Assembly (NCBI GenBank): GCA_008360975.2
Contig: CM039202.1
Span: 4,288,128-4,352,127, forward strand
Direction: 5' to 3'
DNA: 64,000 nucleotides
Source: Lichenostomus cassidix
Lineage: Eukaryota; Chordata; Aves; Passeriformes; Meliphagidae
The position numbers and the translations under genes were made by a program. Of the stretch, positions 54,001-62,900 are shown one piece after another. Position 1 is the stretch's first letter; the number at the start of each line of letters is the position of its first letter. The notes beneath the pieces were generated by a model. That model saw nothing but the letters and a program-made list of their open reading frames with translations, ran no database searches and had not been told where the DNA came from.

Positions 54001-54929
54001 CAGGATGAACACTTCCAATTATCTCAGCTTTTCCTTATAGCAGAGCTGCCCCATCCCTTTGATCATCCTGGTGCCTCCTCTGGACTCCCTTCAGTAGCTC
54101 CAGGTCCTTCCTGTGCTGGGATCCCAGGGCTGGAGTAGCTTTGCAGGTGGGATCTCACCTGAGCACGGCGGAGGGGCAGAATCCCCCCTGCTCTGCTGCC
54201 AATGCTGGGGATCAGCCCAGCACAGTTGGGTTTCTGGGCTGTTGGTGCACACTGATGGGGCATGTCCTGCCTGTCACCCACCAGGCCCCAAGTCCTTCTC
54301 GGCAGGGCTGCTCTTGATATGTTCATCCCCAGTTCTGAACTCCAGTTTTGGTTTCCCTAAATGCTGCTTTCTGGGTTTGTTTGATGCTCAGGGACCTGGG
54401 CTTTACCAATTGCCACCCAGAGAGAATCGCATGATTATCTCAAGGTTCAGACTCCAAAGCTTGAGCCCATTTGGAAAACGCATCCAAGCTCTGTGCAGAG
54501 GAATTCCCTCCTACCTTGCTTACCCAGCTCCTGGTGAGTTTGCTACTGACAGCCTTTGTGTTCCAAAATAAGGACAGGTTAACAGAATTACAAAAAAAGA
54601 TTCAAGCAAAGGTGAGCATGTCACTTATTGAAGTCCTATGACTTTTTATACATCAGTGTATACATATATAAGGAAATGCAGCAGGTCTATCACTCTTCTG
54701 CGTACAATGACCTGGAGCCCAGCCATTCTTAGGAAGGTCCTGGGCTCTAGTTCTTGACATAAGTCTGGAATTTTTAGGCAATTAGTAGGAAGCATTTCAG
54801 CTGCATTTTTATTTTCTTATTTTCTCAGTCCAAATCTAATCAGTTTTCCCTTTTCTTTCAGGATCAAACTTTTTAAGAGGATCAAACTCCTTAAGAGGAT
54901 CAAACTTCTTAGAGCGAGATATTTCATGA
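51020..54929 (+). CDS. GKN1: GKN1-like gastrokine (BRICHOS protein), six coding exons with atypical C-terminus
   Basis: Exons: 51020-51031 (MKFP), 52279-52332 (IVIASLLGVFLAPALANY, very close to the human GKN1 signal region), 52895-53014, 53470-53577, 54392-54533 and 54862-54929 (stop TGA). They predict about 167 aa; human GKN1 has 185. Exon 3 ends AWKTIWDFKT, keeping the BRICHOS Asp, and has an NFS glycosylation sequon. Exon 4 (GYVATKVFSKNTC) gives the first BRICHOS Cys. Exon 5 (FGKRIQALCRGIPSYLAY) gives the second. Exon 6 does not match the usual Cys-containing tail. It consists of three 18-bp repeats encoding GSNFLR-like units, then LERDIS. That exon has a good acceptor (TTTTCTTTCAG) and correct phase, and I found no conventional last exon before the next gene. 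The exon-6 assignment is the least certain part. The protein is presumably secreted gastric mucosal protein like its mammalian counterpart. Confidence 0.82.
53752..54343 (-). mobile_element. CR1 LINE 3' region inserted in GKN1-like intron 4
   Basis: About 590 bp in antisense: CAGCCTGGCCTTGGACACTT, CCCATTTAACCCTGCCCTCT, TCTCTCCTGTTGGCCCCTTC, CTCCTCTGGACTCCCTTCAG, GAGTAGCTTTGCAGGTGGGA. It fills most of the 814-bp intron between exons 4 and 5 and includes the distal 3' ORF2 and UTR region, but lacks the very 3' terminus. Confidence 0.9.
54861..54914 (+). repeat. Three 18-bp tandem repeats forming GKN1-like exon 6
   Basis: Consensus GGATCAAACTYYTTAAGA, three times, overlapping the splice acceptor. 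Each unit encodes GSN(F/S)L(R/E). Units 2 and 3 each begin with an AG-GATC junction resembling the true acceptor, so in-frame skipping of six residues is possible. Confidence 0.9.
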
Positions 54930-55277
54930 TTGAAATTTAAGATTAATGAACTGCCTGCTTATTACTGTGGTTATTCCTAACAAAGTGTGCAGAAGAAAAT
55001 TTATAGAATTGTGTACCCATAAGTAAGAATTTTCTCCATGATAATCTTCTCTTGATCATTTCAATTTCAATCATTTATCTTTCTTCTGCTCTGTGTGGAA
55101 GTTGTTGAGTATCAGTAAAATTTATCATCAACCTACATTGGTCTGTGCTGTATTTTTACAAACCCTTTGAAAAAGCAGAAAGAATCCAAAGACAAGTGGC
55201 AAAAGAATGGTGGTTCAAAATACCAGTTTTGGCATTTAAACCTCTTCCAGTACAATTTCCCAGGGAGAGTGCTGGGA

Positions 55278-55283
55278 AATAAA
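55278..55283 (+). terminator. Poly(A) signal, probable GKN1-like 3' end
   Basis: AATAAA about 350 bp after the GKN1-like TGA stop, the first canonical hexamer downstream. Confidence 0.5.
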
Positions 55284-55289
55284 TGCTGC

Positions 55290-56885
55290 TTTGAGCAATT
55301 ATTCATTATTTCAAGAAGAAAATAGTGCAACATCTACTACATTAACCATATTTAAGATAACATGAGATCAGTATGACTGATTTTTATTTTGACTTCTAAT
55401 TAACATAGTAAGACTTAGTAATGTAATGCAATATGAAATGGTTTACTTTAAAAATAAATAGTACCATGCAATATGGCCAATTGCAAACAGACAGATGCAC
55501 TATTGCTCTGATCAGCCCAGAAATCGAACTGCAAATAACAGAATTAAGAAATGTATTAAATGAAATCTGGGGTTGAAAACAGTTGTTAGGCCAAATGTAA
55601 GGCAAAAAGACTGAGCCTACTTTCTTCATCTGAAACATCACTAACTCGAGTCTGTCTAGAAAACACCACATCTTCACATTCCCTCCTCACTCAGGGGCCC
55701 TTTCCTTGCTGTTTGAAAGCAGTTACTCTAAGAGACACTTTACCCACTCAGGAACACCCCACAGTTACTCTAAGGAAAGGATGCAACAGCCTGTTCTGGT
55801 CAGGAAAAACCTTTTGGGGTCTCTAAGGGTCAACTGATATGAAAACCAAAGCAAAACTGCACCCAAAAATATTTTAGCACCTCCAAAGAAAAGCAACCGT
55901 AGGGTTGCAGTATTTAAACAAAAGTTCCTGTCTGACGTGCCTGGGGTTTCTGAAGAGACTCTCCTCTCCTTTTCCAACTTGGCATTGCATTTTCCTTGAG
56001 GTAACAGAGGTACAGCCCTCTTCCCTTATCCTACTGGGAGTCACTGGGAATGTCTCTCTGGGGGCCGTGGAGCCCTGTCACAGATGATGATTCCACACGC
56101 TCCCAGGCAGCTGGGATGTGGCCTGAGCAGGATCTGTGGTGCAGATCTTGCAGCCCTGTGGTCACCGCACAGCGCAAAGAGCCTGGCAGCCTCGCAGGCA
56201 AACAGGGATACCCTCTGCCCACTCCAACCAGACCCTCCCTGGTCTCCATGCAGGGAATAGCAGTGTGCAGATGCTTCTGGCCAGGGACAATGCCTGCTGC
56301 AATACCATCCCACTTAAAGCCACAATTCCAACAGCAGAGGTAAATACTGTCAGCAAGGCCCAGCTGCTCTCAAAACTGCTTTAACTTCCTGCACTTAGGA
56401 GCAAAAATCTGTCAGGAATCGTAAATGAATAAAGCTGGAAAGGTGTAAATGTCTCAGGGCTGCTCTGCCAAGTCCATGGAGGCACAGATGCCTCAGCCCT
56501 CACTGCCATATTTTAGTGGGTGCTATGGCTACCCGATAACATACAGTGCATTTTGGAAGGTAAAAAGGCTTTCACTTATTTTGTCAAATGCAAAGCTTTT
56601 TATATTTTTGTTTAAGCCCAAGGATATCTCTGATCTTAAGTTTAAACTGAATTTTCAAAAGTAAATACTACATGTCAGGAAAATACTATAAACATATTTA
56701 ATTTTTCACTGCAAATGGATTCCTATTTGATAACTATCAGACTCCAGCAGGTCAAAATGGTCAAAAGTACAATCCCCATGTTTATCAAATAGTTACAGCA
56801 GGAAATAATTTTATGGGGCATGTGACAGGGAAACAAATGACAAAATAATTTTATTGCAACAATCAGCATTTCCATGGCAAATTCT
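55290..56885. other. Intergenic region between GKN1-like and tandem-BRICHOS genes
   Basis: 1.6 kb unique sequence. I looked here for a conventional gastrokine last exon (G-[ST]-C...C pattern) and did not find one. No mobile element is recognised. Confidence 0.65.
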
Positions 56886-56892
56886 GAAAACA

Positions 56893-56899
56893 TATAAAA
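56893..56899 (+). promoter_or_regulatory. TATA box of tandem-BRICHOS gastrokine gene
   Basis: CATATAAAAGG, 63 bp before the MNLP start codon. No comparable promoter occurs before the second BRICHOS block. Confidence 0.8.
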
Positions 56900-56955
56900 G
56901 GTGGAGGGTTCACATTGCTCTTTCTACCTGCAGGAGCATCAGCTCTGCAGTCAAG

Positions 56956-59900
56956 ATGAATCTGCCTGTGAGTATGCATGCTTTTCTTCCTTATAAACTG
57001 AAACTTTGATTCAAACCCATTCCCTTATCCCTCAGAAGTGCTTCTGCCTTTCTAGAGCACAAAGGCTTTCTCTGGGGACATTTTGCTCCTCCAGAATGAG
57101 TAACTCAGCCCCTATTACCCAAATGAGCTGATGAGGTAAGGATTTTTTCACAGCTTGGCTGTACATTATTCAGAAAATAGGAAGCCTAATCCATGTCCAT
57201 TTTTGTCAACGCTTTTGCACAACTGGAGCAATGCACTAGTGGATCAACCCCTTCCCTGAAACGCCAGGGAGAAGAAATTCTCCTCAATCTTGTCAAATAC
57301 CTGTGTGTTCCTGCACAAGTGTGAGAAACAACTCCTGATTCAGCTCTTGGAAGAGCAAGTGTGAAATGTGTCTACTTTGCAGCATGCTGGGGTAAAGCAA
57401 GGGTGACTCCTTTTTAGGGCACTATTGCAATCCCAGGATGAAAGCAAAAAAGGATCCAAGGAGGACCCTTAAACATCAGATTAGGAGAAGGGAAGGAGGA
57501 TTCTCACAACGGGATTTATCAGACAGACCTGCAGTTACATTTGATATTTGATTTTCCTTTCAGATTTTGACTGCAGTCCTTCTTGGACTTATCTTAACTC
57601 CAGCCCTTGCTGATTTCGTGAGTATGGTGAACAAATTCCACATGCTTATCTACTCTGTATTCCCTAGTTCATGAGATACCCTTGATTCTTTTCCCATCAC
57701 TTTGGAGGAAAACAATTAAAATCTTCTCACACAGATCAAACTCTAAATGCACCAGATGACAGCTGACAGATGCAGCAAAGGATTCATGGAATCCATGAAA
57801 AGAATTCTTAACAGCCTCTGGCAAAGGGCACAGCCTTGATTGTGGGTCCTTTTGAAAATACTGATAGCACGGCTGGCACATTGTGGGGGCAACATTTCTT
57901 CTACAACAGAAGGGATATTTAAAAAGCATTAAAGAAAACACTGACTAATATGGCCATCTAAAAATGCTCCATTGTGTTTTCCAGTCTCAGCAGACAAATG
58001 AAAACCAGCAAATCATCTTTGGTGGAGACACCCATATAACTATCACTGGTATCTCACAAAGCGTGAAGATCAATAGCCAAACACAGGTGGCAATTATTGA
58101 GCAGAAGAGCAAAAATTTATCATGGAAAACTGTCTGGAACTACAACACGGTGAGTGCCAGAGTGCGTGCTTTCTCACAAAGTGAATAAGGACACTAGATT
58201 TTCATAGACCTGGCCAAAGGAAGGAGCTGGTTTCTGTATTTGAAAAGTTCAAGTAAAATATTAGGAATACAAATTCTCAGCATTAATTATTGTTTTGATA
58301 CAGACTTTGTCCCAATATTAACAGTTGGAAAAAACTGAATTGTGAGTGCTCGCTCATTTTATTCCACAGGGCGTCATTGCAACCAAAGTCACGCAGCAGA
58401 ACACCTGCTACATTTCCATCATGAACAGAAGTGAGATGCCCAGCTTTGATAATCTGGCCCGACTGGCACAAGAGAGCAGGGTAAGATTCCAAAGGAGTAG
58501 TAGTGTCCTGAGCCTGGACTTCATCGGGCCCTTTGTTAATGTGCTTTTACCTTCTGGAGAGGGTGAGGTTGTCACCAGCAGCAGGATCTCCTTTCTCTAC
58601 ACAGTACTGCAGATTGGGAATTTGTCCTAGGAATGCTTTGCCAAAAGAAGAAAGGGGCTGCATCATTCCCTCCCCCATCTCCCCTTTCTTTGAGGACGTT
58701 GAGCTCTGCAGCCTGCCGGACAAACCCTTGCTCTGAGGAGCCCTTCAAGGGCCTTAATTCTTTTGGCATGCCAAGATCTCAAAGTCCTTTGCAGGCCATT
58801 CAGCACCAAACTGCTTTGGTCAGCTCAGAACATTGCATTGCAGCCGTGCTTGGCCAGACATCATTCTCCTTTGAGGCGCGAGAGAGCGTCTCCCTACTGC
58901 ACAGCCTTTCCCCCACATTGATGGGATGAGGCACAGCAGGAGCCCTGTGGCCCTAGCTGAGGAAAGAGCAAGAGAGCAGCAGGAAGCTGAGGGCTTGGGA
59001 GGAAGCACAGGCATGCAGGGACAGTGGCCAGGAGACAAAGCAGTGCAGGAGGAAAGCAGTGGCAATTCATTTGAACCAAAGCCCTCGGGAGCTGTTCAGA
59101 AAGACCTTTCCCACTAGAGCAGCCAGGGGTCTCCGAGAGGTCCTAAGCACTGCTTGCAAATAGTCCGTGAGCAAACGTATCTGCGCGGGCTTGCTGCTGC
59201 CCTCTGGTTCCAGTTTAGAGTGGGCTGTGGGAAGAGACTTCTACTGCCAGCCTTCCAGCCGACAGCCTGAGTGTCTCTGAGGGGTGAGAGCAGGGACTGA
59301 GCAAATGCTTTGGAAGGAGCTCATGTTCAACACAGCTGCCGCACTCCTCCTTTTCAGCACGTTCCTTCCGCTGCCACTTCTCCTCGGGCTCCCTGCCCCT
59401 TTCCTCCCTTAGAACGCGGTGCCTTTGGAGCTGCTTTCAAGGCTTGCTAGTGGTTCCACAGGCACCCAGGGGATGAAAAGGTGTCCCCAAATGCAGTTGG
59501 TACTCAAACTCCAAGCCCTGAGTTGTTATTCCAGAGCTGCGAATGATGCCTAACCGGAACCAAATCACAGCACTGATCAATGCATTTATTTGATGTTTAG
59601 AACCTGATCGGTCTTGGAAGACCTACCAGGAAGATCACTTTTGTTGCCCATGGATTGGTCAACAACCTCAACTCCTACGGCGCCAACATCATCACTATGT
59701 GCAGCGGACTCACCACCTACATGGCATATGAAGTTCACGGTGAGTGCAAGCAAGGGAATTCTGAGGGTTACTTACATGGCACATTTTCCCTTTGGGAATG
59801 ACTAAGGAAGTATGCTGCTCTTCCATCTTGAGACACACAGAAACCAAGGCATGCAGGGTTTACACAAAGTTTCTGGCATCTCCAGGGAGTAGGATTGGAA

Positions 59901-62900
59901 AAGGGTGGTTTCACAGCTGCCATGGCTAAACTGATGAAAAGAATTCCATCACTGTTCTGAAATGTTTAAGGAGGAGTCAGGGAGGGATAAGAGAGTTTCA
60001 GACCATTTGGAGCTCCTCGGCAACGCCCAGGCAAAGAAAATGGGTCGTCCTAAGGACCGCTGTCCTTCGGCTCAGAGCTGGCTGACGACTTGACCGAGGC
60101 CCTTGCCAAACACTTGGGCTTCACAGCACCAAGCCAAGCGGCTTTCTTCCCTGTAGGTTTTTCCCAGGGGCAACAGTCGCGTTGCCCAGGGCTTGAATGA
60201 CCTACACTTCCTAGCAGTCTTGCAGAGCCTCACAGCAAACACATGGGACTGGCCCCATGAATCAGCAGCAGCCTAACCGTGTAATGCCCAGCCATGGGGA
60301 CTCACAGGAGCCAGTGGAATAGATCCCCGATTTCTGCACAAGAAAGCCCAAAGGGTGGTCAAGAGCACGGCTTGGTGGGCATTCCTTGCTGGGCTTGGTG
60401 GGCATTCCTTGCTGAGCCACAGAGCTGGTGCTCTTTGGAGACTCCAAGGGAATTTATCCCTCGTACAGCTCAACCTTTCCAAGTGCAGCAATTCTGCAGA
60501 ACCTGGCTCCCTCTGAGCAACAGCAACACCACCAGCACTCTCTTGCAGAGTGGCAGCCAAGGTCTTAGGCATTAGCTCATGGGGTTTGTTTTTGTTCCTT
60601 TCTTGCTTTTCAAGGACTCCAAGTGAATCTGGGATCATGCATTACCCTCGATGTCCTGAGAGTTGTGGACCTGAGGTACTGCACTGCCAATGGCAATGGC
60701 AATTGGAATGACAATTGGAATAACAACTGGAATGGAAATGGCAATTGGACCGGCAACTGGAATGGCAATTGGAATGGCGATTGGACCGGCAATTGGAATG
60801 GCAATTGGACCGGCCAGGTGAGAACACCTTCGCCCTTACCTTTCTTGAACCAAACGTGGGGCCTCTAAAGCCAGCCCTGATGCCCTTCTCACCCGGCATC
60901 TCCTCTTTCGAGGGGCTCCTGCTTGAGGGTGCACATGCTGAAACAGAGCAACGGCTGGGCAGAGGTTTCCGTCCGAGACCCAGAGCGTGGGCTAACTGTG
61001 GCCAGCTCTCTTGCACTCGTCCACCTCTAAAGGCGCCAGATGACAGCGGTCAGATGCAGCAGTGGATCATTGAATCCATGGAAAGAATTCTTACGGCCTC
61101 TGCCCAAGGGCACGGCCTAGATTCTGGGTCCTTTTGAAAACACTGAGGGCACGGCCGGCACTTCCCGGGGGGGCCGCGTTTCTACTACTCCAGCAGGGAA
61201 TTTTCGGATGCTTTGGGGACATCACTGACTCCCTTCAAATGCAAAACGTCTCCTTTCCCTTGGCTTTTTAGGTGCCGCAGTTTCCCGGTGGTAACCTCGG
61301 CAACAACACGCAAGTCATCATTGGTGGCCAGTCCCAAATCGTGACCCTCAAGAGGCTGTGGCGCGTGGCAATTATTGAGCAAAACAGCATCAGCGGGTCC
61401 TGGAAAACCATCTGGAACTACAACACGGTGAGTGGCAGGAGCCTGCCTGCTTGTTCAAAAAGCGTACAAGGACGCCGGCTCCTCGTACAGCTGGCCCGGT
61501 GACGGGGCTGGTTGCTTTATTCTCAACACTGGGAGTCCACGACGTGGGGTAGAAACTCTCAGCATTTGTTATGGTTTCCATCCTGACATTATGCCAATGT
61601 TAACAGTTGGAAAAAACTGAATTGTGAGTGCTCGCTCATTTTATTCCACAGGGCGTCATTGCAACCAAAGTCACGCAGCAGAACACCTGCTACATTTCCA
61701 TCATGAACAGAAGTGAGATGCCCAGCTTTGACAATCTGGCCCGACTGGCACAAGAGAGCAGGGTAAGATTCCAAAGGAGTAGTAGTGTCCTGAGCCTGGA
61801 CTTCATCGGGCCCTTTGTTAATGTGCTTTTACCTTCTGGAGAGGGTGAGGTTGTCACCAGCGGCAGGATCTCCTTTCTCTACACAGTACTGCAGATTGGG
61901 AATTTGTCCTAGGAATGCTTTGCCAAAAGAAGAAAGGGGCTGCATCATTCCCTCCCCCATCTCCCCTTTCTTTGAGGACGTTGAGCTCTGCAGCCTGCCG
62001 GACAAACCCTTGCTCTGAGGAGCCCTTCAAGGGCCTTAATTCTTTTGGCATGCCAAGATCTCAAAGTCCTTTGCAGGCCATTCAGCACCAAACTGCTTTG
62101 GTCAGCTCAGAACATTGCATTGCGGCCGTGCTTGGCCAGACATCATTCTCCTTTGAGGCGCGAGAGAGCGTCTCCCTACTGCACAGCCTTTCCCCCACAT
62201 TGATGGGATGAGGCACAGCAGGAGCCCTGTGGCCCTAGCTGAGGAAAGAGCAAGAGAGCAGCGGGAAGCTGAGGGCTTGGGAGGAAGCACAGGCATGCAG
62301 GGACAGTGGCCAGGAGACAAAGCAGTGCAGGAGGAAAGCAGTGGCAATTCATTTGAACCAAAGCCCTCGGGAGCTGTTCAGAAAGACCTTTCCCACTAGA
62401 GCAGCCAGGGGTCTCCGAGAGGTCCTAAGCACTGCTTGCAAATAGTCCGTGAGCAAACGTATCTGCGTGGGCTTGCTGCTGCCCTCTGGTTCCAGTTTAG
62501 AGTGGGCTGTGGGAAGAGACTTCTACTGCCAGCCTTCCAGCCGACAGCCTGAGTGTCTCTGAGGGGTGAGAGCAGGGACTGAGCAAATGCTTTGGAAGGA
62601 GCTCATGTTCAACACAGCTGCCGCACTCCTCCTTTTCAGCACGTTCCTTCTGCTGCCACTTCTCCTCGGGCTCCCTGCCCCTTTCCTCCCTTAGAACGCG
62701 GTGCCTTTGGAGCTGCTTTCAAGGCTTGCTAGTGGTTCCACAGGCACCCAGGGGATGAAAAGGTGTCCCCAAATGCAGTTGGTACTCAAACTCCAAGCCC
62801 TGAGTTGTTATTCCAGAGCTGCGAATGATGCCTAACCGGAACCAGATCACAGCGCTGATCTTACTGAATGCTGTTATTTGATGTTTAGAACCTGATCGGT

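Noticed and set aside
60642..61016. Minus-strand open frame with Ser/His/Asn repeats
   Set aside because: It is the reverse complement of the Asn/Gly/Trp repeat exon; the + frame is supported by splice phases and homology.
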